A model generated the notes under the pieces. That model had not been told where the DNA came from. It saw only the letters and a program-made list of their open reading frames with translations, and made no database searches. From Bacteroidota bacterium (GTDB taxonomy: Bacteria; Bacteroidota; Bacteroidia; Flavobacteriales; Flavobacteriaceae): a DNA stretch of 64,000 nucleotides. The stretch lies in NCBI GenBank assembly GCA_947447375.1, contig CANFJB010000009.1:1-64000 (forward strand), given 5' to 3'. Positions within the stretch are counted from its first letter, which is position 1. Each line of letters opens with the position of its first letter. Positions 42,322-53,286 of this stretch are shown here, piece by piece. A program made the translations under genes and the position numbers.

Positions 42322-45300
42322 ATGGTAGATCAAAAACCTTATATCCCTGTTCATAAAGTTCGAATTGTAACCGCTGCCTCTCTTTTTGACGGTCACGATG
42401 CCGCAATAAACATCATGAGAAGAATTATTCAATCTACTGGTGTTGAAGTTATTCATTTGGGTCACGATAGAAGTGTAGAAGAAGTTGTAAATACAGCAAT
42501 TCAAGAAGATGCGAATGCAATTGCAATAACTTCCTACCAAGGCGGTCACAATGAATATTTCAAATACATGTTTGATTTGCTTAAGCAAAAGGGTGCAGAC
42601 CACATCAAGATTTTTGGTGGAGGAGGAGGAGTTATTCTGCCTTCAGAAATTGCAGATTTACAGGCCTACGGAATCACAAGAATTTATTCTCCAGACGACG
42701 GGCGTGCAATGGGATTACAAGGAATGATAAATGATTTAGTTCAAAAATCTGATTTTGCTATTGGTGATAAAATTAATGATGAAACCAATCATTTGGAAGA
42801 TAAAAATCCAAAAGCGATTGCAAGATTAATTTCTTCAGCAGAGAATTTTCCTGAAGTAGCAAAACCATTTTTGGAGCAAATCCAAATAAAAAATAAAAAT
42901 TCAAAAACACCAGTTCTTGGAATAACCGGAACCGGAGGTTCAGGAAAATCATCATTGGTAGACGAATTAGTACGTCGTTTTTTAATCGATTTTCCAGAAA
43001 AAACCATCGGATTAATTTCTGTTGATCCTTCAAAAAGAAAAACGGGTGGCGCTTTATTAGGCGATAGAATTAGAATGAATGCAATTAATAATCCTCGTGT
43101 TTATATGCGTTCATTAGCTACACGCCAATCTAACTTAGCACTTTCTAAATACGTAGCTGATGCTATTCAAGTATTAAAAGCAGCCAATTACGATATAATT
43201 ATCCTTGAAACCTCCGGAATCGGTCAATCGGATACTGAAATCATGGATCATTCCGATGTTTCACTTTACGTTATGACACCAGAATTTGGTGCAGCCACTC
43301 AATTGGAAAAAATCGACATGCTTGATTTTGCCGATCTTGTAGCTTTAAATAAATTTGACAAACGCGGAGCCCTAGACGCGCTTCGTGATGTTAAAAAGCA
43401 ATACCAACGAAATCATAATCTTTGGGACGTAAACCCAGATGAAATGCCAGTATTTGGAACTATCGCTTCTCAATTTAACGATCCGGGAATGAATACGCTT
43501 TACAAATCTATTATGGATAAAATTGTAGAGAAAACGAGCAGTGATTTAAAATCTACTTTCAAAATCACTCGAGAAATGAGTGAAAAAATATTCGTAATTC
43601 CGCCACACAGAACTCGTTATTTATCTGAAATTGCTGAAAACAATCGTAAATATGATGTTACAGCTATTGGACAACAAAAAGTAGCTCAAAAATTATACGG
43701 TATCTTTAAAACGATTGAAAGTATTTCTGGAATTGAACCGATACTTTCTAAATCTGGTTTAGAGATTTCTAATTCTGACAATCAAAATCAAGATGATAAA
43801 GTATTGATTTCTTTATTGTTAAACCAATTTGAGAAAATCAAAATGGATTTAGATCCTTACAATTGGGAGATTATTTTGAATTGGAATCATAAAATTGCAA
43901 AATATAAAAACCCAATTTATACTTTTAAAGTTCGTGATAAAGAAATAAATATAGCGACACATACTGAGAGTTTGTCACACACTCAAATTCCTAAAATTGC
44001 CTTACCTAAATATGAAGCTTGGGGTGATTTATTAAGATGGAATTTACAAGAAAATGTTCCTGGAGAATTTCCATTTACCGCAGGATTGTATCCTTTTAAA
44101 AGAGAGGGCGAGGATCCATCTAGAATGTTTGCTGGTGAAGGTGGTCCAGAACGAACCAATAAAAGGTTCCATTATGTGAGTGCTGGATTACCTGCAAAAC
44201 GACTTTCTACCGCTTTTGATAGTGTGACTTTATATGGAAACGATCCTCATATTCGACCTGATATTTATGGTAAAATTGGAAATGCTGGAGTTTCTATTTG
44301 TTGTTTAGACGACGCTAAAAAGTTGTATTCTGGTTTCGATTTAGTTCATGCATTAACGTCGGTGAGTATGACTATCAATGGGCCAGCGCCAATGTTATTA
44401 GGGTTTTTTATGAATGCCGCGATCGATCAACAATGCGAAATTTACATAAAGGAAAGCGGATTAGAAAAAGAAGTTGAGAGTAAAATAGCAGCTATTTATA
44501 AGCAAAAAGGTACTACAAGACCTCAATATCAAGGGGATTTACCCGAAGGTAATAATGGTTTGGGCCTAATGCTTTTGGGTGTTACAGGCGATTTAGTTTT
44601 GCCAGAAACGGTGTACAATGAGATTAAGGCAAAAACGCTTTCACAAGTTCGTGGAACGGTACAAGCTGATATTTTAAAAGAAGATCAAGCTCAAAATACT
44701 TGTATATTTTCAACAGAATTTGCCCTCCGATTAATGGGTGACGTTCAAGAGTATTTTATTAAAAATAAAGTCAGAAATTTTTATTCTGTTTCTATTTCAG
44801 GATATCATATCGCGGAAGCGGGTGCAAACCCAATTTCCCAACTAGCATTTACACTTTCAAATGGTTTCACTTACGTAGAATATTATTTGAGCCGTGGAAT
44901 GGACATCAACGATTTTGGACCAAATTTATCTTTCTTTTTCTCCAATGGAATTGATCCTGAATATTCCGTTATCGGTCGTGTAGCGAGAAAAATTTGGGCG
45001 AAAGCCATGAAATACAAATATGGAGCTAATGAAAGAGCGCAAATGTTGAAATACCACATTCAAACATCTGGTCGTTCATTACATGCTCAAGAAATTGATT
45101 TTAACGATATTAGAACCACTTTACAAGCTTTATATGCTATTTACGATAATTGTAACTCGTTGCATACTAATGCTTATGACGAAGCAATTACAACTCCAAC
45201 AGAAGAATCGGTGCGTCGTGCTATGGCAATTCAGCTAATTATTAATAAAGAATTGGGCTTGGCCAAAAATGAAAATCCAATTCAAGGTGCTTTCATTATT

Positions 45301-45750
45301 GAAGAATTAACCGATTTGGTTGAAGCGGCAGTTTTAGAAGAATTTGATAGAATTACGGAGCGTGGTGGAGTGCTTGGAGCTATGGAAACCATGTACCAAC
45401 GTTCAAAAATTCAAGAGGAAAGTTTGTATTATGAAACTTTAAAACACACTGGCGAATTCCCAATTATCGGAGTAAATACCTTCTTGAGCTCTAAAGGATC
45501 TCCAACAATTATTCCTGCGGAAGTAATTCGTGCAACTGAAGTTGAAAAGCAATATCAAATTGACATGTTGAACAATTTAAACCAAACGAATGGCGATAAA
45601 GTGAACCAATACTTGAACAATTTACAAGATGCTGCTATTAAAAATGAAAACTTGTTTGCTCACTTAATGGAAGCAACTAAAATTTGTTCACTAGGTCAAA
45701 TTACAAGTGCTTTATTTCAAGTTGGCGGTCAGTATAGAAGAAATATGTAA
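42322..45750 (+). CDS. icmF: Fused isobutyryl-CoA mutase (IcmF)
   Basis: A 1142-residue adenosylcobalamin enzyme interconverting isobutyryl-CoA and n-butyryl-CoA (some also pivalyl- or isovaleryl-CoA). Domain order is B12 binding (1-140, with LFDGHDAA and axial His25), a MeaB-like GTPase chaperone (about 195-450, Walker [13 protein letters not shown] near 200, [17 protein letters not shown]), a linker, then the mutase barrel (about 560-1142). [17 protein letters not shown] (from Phe583) and [13 protein letters not shown] carry the Phe and Gln that distinguish IcmF from methylmalonyl-CoA mutase, which has Tyr and Arg. MeaB and both methylmalonyl-CoA mutase subunits lie downstream in the window. 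Confidence 0.94.
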   Translation: MVDQKPYIPVHKVRIVTAASLFDGHDAAINIMRRIIQSTGVEVIHLGHDRSVEEVVNTAIQEDANAIAITSYQGGHNEYFKYMFDLLKQKGADHIKIFGGGGGVILPSEIADLQAYGITRIYSPDDGRAMGLQGMINDLVQKSDFAIGDKINDETNHLEDKNPKAIARLISSAENFPEVAKPFLEQIQIKNKNSKTPVLGITGTGGSGKSSLVDELVRRFLIDFPEKTIGLISVDPSKRKTGGALLGDRIRMNAINNPRVYMRSLATRQSNLALSKYVADAIQVLKAANYDIIILETSGIGQSDTEIMDHSDVSLYVMTPEFGAATQLEKIDMLDFADLVALNKFDKRGALDALRDVKKQYQRNHNLWDVNPDEMPVFGTIASQFNDPGMNTLYKSIMDKIVEKTSSDLKSTFKITREMSEKIFVIPPHRTRYLSEIAENNRKYDVTAIGQQKVAQKLYGIFKTIESISGIEPILSKSGLEISNSDNQNQDDKVLISLLLNQFEKIKMDLDPYNWEIILNWNHKIAKYKNPIYTFKVRDKEINIATHTESLSHTQIPKIALPKYEAWGDLLRWNLQENVPGEFPFTAGLYPFKREGEDPSRMFAGEGGPERTNKRFHYVSAGLPAKRLSTAFDSVTLYGNDPHIRPDIYGKIGNAGVSICCLDDAKKLYSGFDLVHALTSVSMTINGPAPMLLGFFMNAAIDQQCEIYIKESGLEKEVESKIAAIYKQKGTTRPQYQGDLPEGNNGLGLMLLGVTGDLVLPETVYNEIKAKTLSQVRGTVQADILKEDQAQNTCIFSTEFALRLMGDVQEYFIKNKVRNFYSVSISGYHIAEAGANPISQLAFTLSNGFTYVEYYLSRGMDINDFGPNLSFFFSNGIDPEYSVIGRVARKIWAKAMKYKYGANERAQMLKYHIQTSGRSLHAQEIDFNDIRTTLQALYAIYDNCNSLHTNAYDEAITTPTEESVRRAMAIQLIINKELGLAKNENPIQGAFIIEELTDLVEAAVLEEFDRITERGGVLGAMETMYQRSKIQEESLYYETLKHTGEFPIIGVNTFLSSKGSPTIIPAEVIRATEVEKQYQIDMLNNLNQTNGDKVNQYLNNLQDAAIKNENLFAHLMEATKICSLGQITSALFQVGGQYRRNM

Positions 45751-45760
45751 GCAGAGAACC

Positions 45761-45945
45761 ACTTTTTGCAAAGCAAAAAGTGTGTGAATCGCTTATCCCG
45801 CTTTTTAGCGGGATCTATTTTACTAATGCTTTTGCAAAGCAAAAAGTGTGTGAATCGCTTATCCCGCTTTTTAGCGGGATCTTTATCTTTTTTGATTTGC
45901 AAAGCAAAAAGTGTGTGAATCGCTTATCCCGCTTTATCAGGATTG
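45761..45945. repeat. Three-copy 65-bp tandem repeat after icmF
   Basis: Units start near 45766, 45832 and 45897 (period 65-66). Each begins with TTGCAAAGCAAAAAGTGTGT and continues through GAATCGCTTATCCCGC. Units one and two end in the hairpin ATCCCGCTTTTTAGCGGGAT; unit three diverges inside it (CCGCTTTATCAGGA). ACTTTTTGC/GCAAAAAGT at 45761-45781 forms a second hairpin. The rest of the gap to 46075 is AT-rich with one CGCAAAGT. Confidence 0.9.
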
Positions 45946-46075
45946 CTTTCTAAGAATTTTACTTGGTGAAATTTCGTTTCGCAAAGTTTCCCAAAGCCAC
46001 TCAAAGCTTCACAAATTTATTATTGAGTTTTGTGTTTTTTTTTTGAGTCTTTCTTTGTGAATCTTCGTGTAATAA

Positions 46076-46627
46076 TTATCCTAACTTCTCCAATTTCAAA
46101 TACCCAATATGCAATTCGTCTTCAATTGCATTTTCAATTTCTGAGATTTTTAAAGCAAATTTATCTTTTAATTCAGGTGCTAGAATGTCCTCAATGTTGT
46201 AAATGTCATCAACATCAATTCCGTATTTATCATCAATATGTGAGGTTGCACCTTCAAAGTCGAAGTGTTTGTAAAAACTTGTTGCTTTTGCTTTTTTTGT
46301 AGCTTCCGCTAATGTAACTCCGGTGGTTACAATTTTATAGTGATATTCTTCAAATTCATTTTCCTTATAACCACCCAAATTGATAAAGTAAAGCTGAGTA
46401 CTATTGGCAACAGCATTTTCCTTAGCAACAATTTCAATTTTTTGATTGTCAACAATAGTTACTTCTCGCCATGCATCAATGTGAATTCGTCCTTTGGCTT
46501 CAGGCCAAAATAATTTTATTTTAGGAACCATTTCCGATAATGAATTCCCAATTCCAAAATAAATGTCGTGTTGTTCGGTATATCTTCCCTCAGGGCGACA
46601 TCCTACCATTATCATGTATAATTTCAT
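46076..46627 (-). CDS. DUF1543 domain protein
   Basis: A 183-residue soluble protein of the DUF1543 family: the opening KLYMIMVGCRPEGRYTEQHD and FGIGNSLSEMVPKIKLFWPEA are characteristic, and a second similar half (YFINLGGYKENEFEEYH) follows from about residue 85. Function unknown. Its TACATTTG box ends only seven bases before the ATG, so the transcript may be nearly leaderless. Confidence 0.85.
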   Translation of the reverse strand: MKLYMIMVGCRPEGRYTEQHDIYFGIGNSLSEMVPKIKLFWPEAKGRIHIDAWREVTIVDNQKIEIVAKENAVANSTQLYFINLGGYKENEFEEYHYKIVTTGVTLAEATKKAKATSFYKHFDFEGATSHIDDKYGIDVDDIYNIEDILAPELKDKFALKISEIENAIEDELHIGYLKLEKLG

Positions 46628-46633
46628 GTTTAC

Positions 46634-46641
46634 AAATGTAC
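46634..46641 (-). promoter_or_regulatory. -7 box for the DUF1543 gene
   Basis: TACATTTG on the minus strand, an exact TAnnTTTG, begins seven bases upstream of the ATG. Confidence 0.45.
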
Positions 46642-46698
46642 TTCATATTATTTTCATTAAAAAAATCATAAATATTTTTTTTGGACTGATTTTTGAAA

Positions 46699-46706
46699 TA
46701 CTTTTG
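46699..46706 (+). promoter_or_regulatory. -7 box for the lipoprotein gene
   Basis: TACTTTTG ends 21 bases before the start codon. A TTTG at 46680-46683 is 15 bases upstream, slightly short for a -33. Confidence 0.5.
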
Positions 46707-46727
46707 ATATAACTAAATCAATGTATT

Positions 46728-47225
46728 ATGAAACGAATAATTTTACTTTTAGCAATAGCTGCAACTTTTTTATTTCATGGTTGTACTCCAAAAGAAGAAA
46801 TCCATGCTGATCTTTTAGCAGAAGTTTTTGAAGTTAGAACTTCATTTACTGCAGCAAATAACTATTCTAAATTAATTACACTAAATCCGCCAATTTACAA
46901 CTCAGATATGGTAGTAGTGTATCGATTATTTGATGTAATTAATGGTCAAAGTTTGTGGAGACAATTGCCACAAGCGGTTTACTTAATTCAAGGAGAATTG
47001 GATTACAATTTTGATTTCACAAGAAATGATATCAATTTATTCCTTGAATCAGATTTTGATTTGGCAACTTTAGGGACTACATGGTCACAAAATCAAGTTT
47101 TTAGAGTGGTAATTATTCCAGGATATTTGTCAAATAAAAACAAAAAAGCAGTTGATTTTAATGATTATGATGCTGTAGTTAAAGCCTTTAATATTAAAAA
47201 TAGTCAAGTCAAAACTATTCAATAA
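46728..47225 (+). CDS. Putative lipoprotein of unknown function
   Basis: A 165-residue protein with a lipoprotein signal: basic start, hydrophobic core (IILLLAIAATFLFHG) and Cys19, followed by acidic residues. The rest (NPPIYNSDMVVVYRLFDVING and RVVIIPGYLS) looks like a small beta domain. I do not recognise the family. It has its own promoter and is convergent with meaB. Confidence 0.75.
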   Translation: MKRIILLLAIAATFLFHGCTPKEEIHADLLAEVFEVRTSFTAANNYSKLITLNPPIYNSDMVVVYRLFDVINGQSLWRQLPQAVYLIQGELDYNFDFTRNDINLFLESDFDLATLGTTWSQNQVFRVVIIPGYLSNKNKKAVDFNDYDAVVKAFNIKNSQVKTIQ

Positions 47226-47244
47226 TTGAAAAAAAAGACAAGTA

Positions 47245-48327
47245 TTATTTAAAATACTTTTCTAACAATAATTGAGCGGCTGCAAATGGTGATATTTCAT
47301 CATTTTGCACCGCTTTTTTATTTTCTTCCAATAATTTTTCAATTTCTGGATGGTTGAAAAAATTTGTTTTCAAATGCTCATTTATGGTTTCCAACATCCA
47401 ATATTGGTTTTGATCTTTACGTTTATTATAGAAATAATTATTAGATTGCGTTTGACCAACATACTTATTTATCGTTTCCCAAACCTCTGAAATCCCTTCA
47501 CGAGTAATCGAACTACAAGTGGAAGTAGTAGGAATCCATCCCGATTTTTTTGCAGGAAATAAATGTAAAGCTCTGCCAAATTCAACTTTCGCTAATTTCG
47601 ATTTTCTCACATTGTCACCATCCGCTTTATTAATCACAATTGCATCCGCCATTTCCATAATTCCGCGTTTTATTCCTTGCAATTCGTCGCCAGCACCAGC
47701 AATTTTCAATAGTAAAAAGAAGTCAACCATACTGTGAACTGCGGTTTCACTCTGACCAACACCCACCGTTTCAATGATAATGGTGTCAAAACCGCAAGCT
47801 TCACAAAGGGTAATGGTTTCACGCGTTTTTCTCGCAACACCACCCAAAGTTTCCCCTGATGCTGAAGGTCGAATATAGGCATTTTGGTCTTTTACCAATT
47901 CTTCCATTCTCGTCTTATCCCCCAAAATACTTCCATGAGAAATCGTACTACTTGGATCAACGGCAAGAACAGCTACTTTTTTACCTAAACCCGTTAAATA
48001 TTTCCCGAATGCTTCTATAAAGGTACTTTTCCCAACGCCAGGGACACCAGTTATTCCAATTCGAATCGATTTATTTGCGTGAGGCAAACAAGCATTTACC
48101 ACTTCATTGGCTTTTTCTAAATGGGAAACATTAGTGCTTTCAACCAGTGTTATTGCACGACTTAAAGCGGTAATATTGCCATTCAAAATGCCTTCAATCA
48201 GCTCTTTTGATGAAGGTTGTTTCTTTCTAGAATCGTGAATTTTGTCCACGCCTTTACCGCTGATCATTTCGGGAGGCGAAATTCCAGCTTTTTCATGTAG
48301 CGCCGACATTTTGTTTTTCGAATTCAA
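47245..48327 (-). CDS. meaB: Methylmalonyl-CoA mutase-associated GTPase MeaB/ArgK
   Basis: A 360-residue G3E-family GTPase that guards B12 loading and repair of methylmalonyl-CoA mutase. Walker A is GITGVPGVGKST (near residue 93). DPSSTISHGSILGDKTRM is the switch/metal segment, ETVGVGQSE the G3 region and VINKADGDN the G4 NKxD. A C-terminal dimerisation helix is present. The ATG at 48309 (MSALHEKAG) is an alternative start. It lies between icmF, which has its own fused G-domain, and the separate mutase subunits it presumably serves. Confidence 0.94.
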   Translation of the reverse strand: MNSKNKMSALHEKAGISPPEMISGKGVDKIHDSRKKQPSSKELIEGILNGNITALSRAITLVESTNVSHLEKANEVVNACLPHANKSIRIGITGVPGVGKSTFIEAFGKYLTGLGKKVAVLAVDPSSTISHGSILGDKTRMEELVKDQNAYIRPSASGETLGGVARKTRETITLCEACGFDTIIIETVGVGQSETAVHSMVDFFLLLKIAGAGDELQGIKRGIMEMADAIVINKADGDNVRKSKLAKVEFGRALHLFPAKKSGWIPTTSTCSSITREGISEVWETINKYVGQTQSNNYFYNKRKDQNQYWMLETINEHLKTNFFNHPEIEKLLEENKKAVQNDEISPFAAAQLLLEKYFK

Positions 48328-48386
48328 GAAAATAGTTTTTGTAAAAATACTAATTATTTGTTACTTCGATATTAATTTTTTTATTT

Positions 48387-48455
48387 GGAGCTTTATCCTG
48401 CTATCATTCCAAATCCTCGCTAAAAAGCTCGGGATTTTCCCTTCTATCAGGGCTA
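48387..48455 (-). repeat. Dispersed intergenic repeat, copy C
   Basis: An inverted and more diverged copy: GGAGCTTTATCCTGCTATC at the left and CTTCTATCAGGGCTA at the right. The central AATCCTCGCT/AGCTCGGGATT pairs imperfectly. It sits between meaB and the SDR gene. Confidence 0.75.
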
Positions 48456-48486
48456 AAAAAAAAGAGAACATTTACGTTCTCTTTTT
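48456..48486. terminator. Terminator behind the SDR gene
   Basis: AGAGAAC (48463-48469) pairs with GTTCTCT (48476-48482). A runs on the left give a T tail on the minus strand, suiting the SDR gene that ends at 48509. Confidence 0.8.
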
Positions 48487-48508
48487 ATATTGTTTTTTTA
48501 TATAAGAA

Positions 48509-49390
48509 TTACGAATTCTTCTTAGCTTTAATCATCATTTCAAGCATATCCCACATTTCTTCCGGAACCGCCTCTAATAAATTAAACTGACCTGCCCCTT
48601 TTAACCATTCACCACCATCAATAACAATAACTTCCCCATTAATATATGCTGAAAAATCAGAAACCAAATAGGCAGCTAGATTCGCTAATTCTTGGTGATC
48701 TCCAACTCTTTTTAAAGGCACTTTTTTCGATAAATCAAATTTTTCTTTTAAGTCACCAGGCAACAATCGGTCCCAAGCTCCTTTTGTAGGAAAAGGTCCA
48801 GGTGCAATTGCGTTGGTTCTAATTCCGTATTTTGCCCATTCAACTGCTAAACTTCTTGTCATTGCTAAAACTCCTGCTTTTGCAGTGGCACTTGGAACCA
48901 CATATGCAGAACCAGTAAACGCATAAGTCGTTACAATATTTAAAACCGTTGAAGATTCTTGTTTGGTATCTATCCAGTGTTTTCCAAAAGCCAATGTGCA
49001 GTTTTTAGAACCTTTTAAAACGATATCAATTATTGTATCAAAAGCATTTGCCGAAAGGCGCTCTGTAGGAGAAATAAAATTTCCGGCTGCATTATTCAAT
49101 AGCACATCCACTTTTCCATAGGCTTTTAAAACTTCCTGTAACATTGCTTCCACTTCTTCATAATGGCGAACGTCACACTGAACCGGAAGGCAAGTGCCAC
49201 CTGTTTCAGCTTCCAATTCAGCCGAAGTAGTTTTTAATTTTTCTATATCTCGTGAAGTTATAGCTACTTTAGCTCCCAATTCCATGAAATACTTGGTCAT
49301 TGCTTTACCTAAACCACTACCGCCACCTGTAATTACAATTACTTTACCATTTAAGGCATCATCACGAAGCATTTTTGCTGAAAAATTCAT
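48509..49390 (-). CDS. SDR oxidoreductase, 2,4-dienoyl-CoA reductase type
   Basis: A 293-residue short-chain dehydrogenase. TGGGSGLG (near residue 22) binds NADP(H) and NNAAGNF is the core SDR segment. The region SAYVVPSATAKAGVLAMTRS and PGPFPTKGAWDRL closely resembles mammalian DECR1, in which a classical YxxxK is also replaced. It would reduce 2,4-dienoyl-CoA in the beta-oxidation of unsaturated fatty acids. It lies 54 bases downstream of the mutase large-subunit gene on the same strand, so co-transcription is plausible and its role in acyl-CoA metabolism fits. Confidence 0.85.
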   Translation of the reverse strand: MNFSAKMLRDDALNGKVIVITGGGSGLGKAMTKYFMELGAKVAITSRDIEKLKTTSAELEAETGGTCLPVQCDVRHYEEVEAMLQEVLKAYGKVDVLLNNAAGNFISPTERLSANAFDTIIDIVLKGSKNCTLAFGKHWIDTKQESSTVLNIVTTYAFTGSAYVVPSATAKAGVLAMTRSLAVEWAKYGIRTNAIAPGPFPTKGAWDRLLPGDLKEKFDLSKKVPLKRVGDHQELANLAAYLVSDFSAYINGEVIVIDGGEWLKGAGQFNLLEAVPEEMWDMLEMMIKAKKNS

Positions 49391-49444
49391 AGTATAGTAT
49401 TTTGAATTGTAAATATAGTGAATAGTTGCTATGCGCGCATAGTA

Positions 49445-51577
49445 TTATTGTATTAATATCTCTAGAATCTTTATCGCTGCATCACTAATTTTTGTTCCAG
49501 GTCCAAAAATTGCTACAGCACCAGCATCAAATAAAAATTGGTAATCTTGAGCGGGAATTACACCTCCAACAACAACCATAATGTCTTCTCGGCCGTATTT
49601 TTTTAGTTCTTCAATTACTTGAGGAACTAAAGTTTTATGACCAGCCGCCAATGATGAAACTCCTAAAATATGAACGTCATTTTCAATTGCTTGTTTTGCC
49701 GCTTCAGCTGGGGTTTGAAATAAAGGGCCTATATCAACATCAAAACCTACATCGGCATAACCAGTGGCTACAACTTTTGCGCCTCTATCATGGCCATCTT
49801 GTCCCATTTTTGCTATCATAATTCTAGGACGGCGACCTTCTTGCTTTGCAAATTCGTCTGCCATCAGTTTTGCTTTTTCAAAACTACTGTCGTCTTTAAT
49901 TTCTTTACTGTACACGCCGCTAAAGGATTTAATTTGAGCTTTATATCTTCCAAAAACAGTTTCTAAAGCATCGCTAATTTCACCTAAAGTGGCTCTGTAA
50001 CGCGCTGCTTCAATTGCAATTTCTAGTAAATTACCTTGACCAGTTTTTGCAGTTTCAACTAATTTTTCTAGTTTTTCCTTAACCTTATTTGAATCTCGGG
50101 TTGCTTTTATTTGTTGTAATTGTTCGACTTGTTGCTTGCGAACCATCTCATTATCAACATCTAAAATATGTAATGGATCTTCTTTTTCTAATCGGTATTT
50201 GTTAATTCCAACAATAATATCCTGACCACTATCAATTCGTGCTTGTTTTCTTGCTGCGGCTTCTTCAATTCGAAGTTTTGGAATTCCAGCTTCAATTGCT
50301 TTGGTCATTCCGCCTAATTCTTCAACTTCTTCAATTAATTTCCAAGCATTTTGAGCTATTTCATTGGTCAAACTTTCAACGTAATAACTTCCTGCCCAAG
50401 GGTCGACCGTTTTCGTAATTTTAGTTTCTTCTTGTAAATATATTTGTGTATTTCTTGCTATTCTTGCAGAGAAATCTGTTGGTAAAGCAATTGCTTCATC
50501 CAAAGCATTGGTGTGTAAAGATTGTGTTCCTCCAAAAGCAGCTGCCGTTGCTTCAATGCAAGTTCGAGCCACGTTATTAAAAGGATCTTGCTCAGTTAAA
50601 CTCCAACCTGAAGTTTGACAATGGGTTCTTAAAGCCAATGATTTTTCGTCTTTTGGATCGAACTGTTTAACCAATTTAGCCCAAATCATTCTTGCGGCTC
50701 GCATTTTGGCAATTTCCATAAAATGATTCATTCCAATTGCCCAGAAAAAAGAAAGGCGAGGGGCAAATTCATCAATTTTCATTCCAGTTGAAAGACCTGT
50801 ACGAATGTATTCTAATCCGTCTGCTAAAGTATAAGCCAATTCAATATCGGCGGTAGCTCCAGCTTCTTGCATATGATATCCTGAAATAGAAATCGAATTG
50901 AATTTTGGCATTTTTTTGCTTGTATATTCAAATATATCAGCAATAATTTTCATTGAGGGTGTTGGAGGATAGATATAAGTATTTCTAACCATAAACTCCT
51001 TCAAAATATCGTTTTGTATGGTTCCTGAAAGTTGTTCGGGTTGTACCCCTTGTTCTTCTGCAGCAACAATATAGAAAGCCATAATCGGTAAAACCGCACC
51101 GTTCATTGTCATTGAAACCGACATTTCATTCAACGGAATTTGGTCGAATAAAACTTTCATATCTTCAACAGAATCGATTGCTACTCCTGCTTTTCCAACG
51201 TCTCCAACCACGCGTTCATGGTCTGAATCGTAACCGCGGTGAGTTGGTAAATCAAATGCTATGGAAAGTCCTTTTTGACCTGCAGCTAAATTTCTTCTAT
51301 AAAAAGCGTTGCTTTCTTCGGCGGTTGAAAAACCTGCATATTGTCGAATTGTCCATGGTTTTCTAACGAACATTGTTGTGTAAGGTCCTCTCAAAAATGG
51401 GGCAAACCCTGCACCAAAATCCAAATGTTCTATGTTATCAATATCCGATTTGGAGTAAGTTGAATTTAGTAGAATATCTTCAGCAGTTTTAAAAGCTTCC
51501 GATTTATTTTCAGTGCTTAAATCTTTGGAATTCTCTTTATCGAATAACGTAATATGTTGTAAATCTTTTCTTTTCAT
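49445..51577 (-). CDS. Methylmalonyl-CoA mutase large subunit
   Basis: A 710-residue catalytic subunit interconverting (R)-methylmalonyl-CoA and succinyl-CoA. The barrel holds [15 protein letters not shown] with the active-site Tyr, [12 protein letters not shown], and [16 protein letters not shown] with the CoA-binding Arg. The C-terminal B12 domain has QDGHDRGAK, with axial ligand His596, and ends [12 protein letters not shown]. The Tyr and Arg set it apart from the IcmF at 42322. It begins ten bases after a T9SS cargo gene that separates it from the small subunit gene. Confidence 0.95.
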   Translation of the reverse strand: MKRKDLQHITLFDKENSKDLSTENKSEAFKTAEDILLNSTYSKSDIDNIEHLDFGAGFAPFLRGPYTTMFVRKPWTIRQYAGFSTAEESNAFYRRNLAAGQKGLSIAFDLPTHRGYDSDHERVVGDVGKAGVAIDSVEDMKVLFDQIPLNEMSVSMTMNGAVLPIMAFYIVAAEEQGVQPEQLSGTIQNDILKEFMVRNTYIYPPTPSMKIIADIFEYTSKKMPKFNSISISGYHMQEAGATADIELAYTLADGLEYIRTGLSTGMKIDEFAPRLSFFWAIGMNHFMEIAKMRAARMIWAKLVKQFDPKDEKSLALRTHCQTSGWSLTEQDPFNNVARTCIEATAAAFGGTQSLHTNALDEAIALPTDFSARIARNTQIYLQEETKITKTVDPWAGSYYVESLTNEIAQNAWKLIEEVEELGGMTKAIEAGIPKLRIEEAAARKQARIDSGQDIIVGINKYRLEKEDPLHILDVDNEMVRKQQVEQLQQIKATRDSNKVKEKLEKLVETAKTGQGNLLEIAIEAARYRATLGEISDALETVFGRYKAQIKSFSGVYSKEIKDDSSFEKAKLMADEFAKQEGRRPRIMIAKMGQDGHDRGAKVVATGYADVGFDVDIGPLFQTPAEAAKQAIENDVHILGVSSLAAGHKTLVPQVIEELKKYGREDIMVVVGGVIPAQDYQFLFDAGAVAIFGPGTKISDAAIKILEILIQ

Positions 51578-51587
51578 TTATTTTGAT

Positions 51588-53282
51588 TTACTCTTTAATG
51601 AATTTTTGATTATATCCATTATTTGTGCTAAAGAAGTAAATCCCTTTTTTTAAGTTATTTACTTCAATTAAAAAATTTGAATTATCTGAAATTGTCCCTT
51701 TATTAATTATTCTTCCCGAAGTATCTGTTATAAAATAATTAATCCCTTTTAAATTTTCAACTCCACTTATTGTGAACGTATCCTTTACGGGATTTGGATA
51801 AAGTGTAAAAGATTTAGAATTAAATTCGTCGATTGATAAGTTGTTATTATTTAATTTAGCTACAAAAGTATTCAATCCTGAACTTGTTGTGTTTAATGGT
51901 AAAAGGTTGAAATTGTCAAAAGCTATATTTTGACAATCAAATACTCCTGAAACAATTATATCATTCTGATTATTAAAATTAATAGCACTAGGATTATTCC
52001 CCAACTGATTTCCTATACCAGTTGCAGTTTTAGTCCAATTATAATTAAAATTAGAATCAAGGTTTATTAATAGAGTTGTGTAACCACCATTACAAATATA
52101 ATTAGTATTATTAATACTCATATTACCACTTGGACTGAAATCGGCTCCAATAATTATATTTCCATTATGAGTAGTCAAACAATCATCAAAAAAACTAATA
52201 TTTTGAACACCAATGTTTCTTGCCATTAAAAAGACGGCGTTTGAATTGAATTTAGCAATATATAAGTCTTCAGCGCCAATTTTGTTTAAAGTTGTTGTTC
52301 CTATTTGAATATTATTATTTACAAATGTGCCATAAATAAATACATTTCCAAAATCATCTATATGAAAATCACCTTCTGTAGATGCATTCTGAAAATCGGG
52401 GTAATTGTTAATATAATTTAAAGATATAAAATTACCCTCCAAATCAAGCTTTAGAATTATTAATTTAGGGACATTTGGATTTCCCATTTGAACAGAATTA
52501 TTTTGATAAGCAAAGTTTTCAGAGTAGGTTTTTGCAACAATAATAATATTTTGATTATTAATAACTTTTACAATAGGTTTATCCACAATACAATAAAAAT
52601 TAAAAGGTTTTATCCAACTTAAATTGTTATTATTTTTTTTAAGAATATAGAAATCAGTATCACTTGGAGTTGTTGAATTTATTTGAGTGCCTTCGACTAA
52701 AATTGATGTTCTGTATTCACCAAACAAGTAATAATTATTTAAATTGTCAATATCACCAGAATAAAGAGAAGATTTCCCGTAATCAGTATCATACCAATTT
52801 ACAGATCCGGTTATGGGATTTAAATTTATAGAGAAATATCTTTGATTACCTAAATTAGGAGTTGGTTCAAAATTAATGGTTACTTCATCATTATAATTTA
52901 TACTCCCAGAAAATGTATTTAACCCAACATAGCCACCTAAAATAATTTTATCATTATTATCTAATTTTAAAAAAGTTATTTCATAATTAAATACAGTTCC
53001 AATTTCAATTTTTTTCGCCCAAATGAGGTTTCCTAAAGGATTCAATTTTATTAAATATCTTGAATCGTTGGTGCCATATAATGTGATGTTTTCAAAATTC
53101 ATCAAATTATTAAACCTTCCCAAAATATAAATATTATTTTGAGAATCAATAACTGTTTTTTTTGGCCAATTGCTACTATTAATATTAGTTGAACATTTAG
53201 CCCACGCCCAAGAAGGAGTTTGAGCTTTCGTTTGAATAGAAATTAAAATTAAAATAAAAAGGAGTAAAGTGATTTTTTTCAT
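51588..53282 (-). CDS. T9SS-exported SBBP/propeller-like protein with type A sorting domain
   Basis: A 564-residue exported protein. The signal peptide ends QTKAQTP. The body has repeated units of the type VIDSQNNIYILGRFNN, DNDKIILGGYVG, DDFGNVFIYGTFVN and NFNNQNDIIVSGVF, like SBBP beta-propeller repeats. The last 75 residues (SFTLYPNPVKDTFTIS to NQKFIKE) are a type A T9SS domain. No enzyme motif is visible; a surface-binding role is possible. It is inserted between the two methylmalonyl-CoA mutase subunit genes with gaps of four and ten bases, so it is transcribed with them despite no obvious link. Confidence 0.88.
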   Translation of the reverse strand: MKKITLLLFILILISIQTKAQTPSWAWAKCSTNINSSNWPKKTVIDSQNNIYILGRFNNLMNFENITLYGTNDSRYLIKLNPLGNLIWAKKIEIGTVFNYEITFLKLDNNDKIILGGYVGLNTFSGSINYNDEVTINFEPTPNLGNQRYFSINLNPITGSVNWYDTDYGKSSLYSGDIDNLNNYYLFGEYRTSILVEGTQINSTTPSDTDFYILKKNNNNLSWIKPFNFYCIVDKPIVKVINNQNIIIVAKTYSENFAYQNNSVQMGNPNVPKLIILKLDLEGNFISLNYINNYPDFQNASTEGDFHIDDFGNVFIYGTFVNNNIQIGTTTLNKIGAEDLYIAKFNSNAVFLMARNIGVQNISFFDDCLTTHNGNIIIGADFSPSGNMSINNTNYICNGGYTTLLINLDSNFNYNWTKTATGIGNQLGNNPSAINFNNQNDIIVSGVFDCQNIAFDNFNLLPLNTTSSGLNTFVAKLNNNNLSIDEFNSKSFTLYPNPVKDTFTISGVENLKGINYFITDTSGRIINKGTISDNSNFLIEVNNLKKGIYFFSTNNGYNQKFIKE

Positions 53283-53286
53283 AGTA

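Noticed and set aside
45761..45945. Possible CRISPR array
   Set aside because: Only three units, with the repeated part covering most of each period, no unique spacers of even length and no cas genes.
48509..49390. Inactive SDR because the classical YxxxK is missing
   Set aside because: The YVVPSATAKAG arrangement matches the 2,4-dienoyl-CoA reductase branch, so the change is a subfamily trait and not decay.
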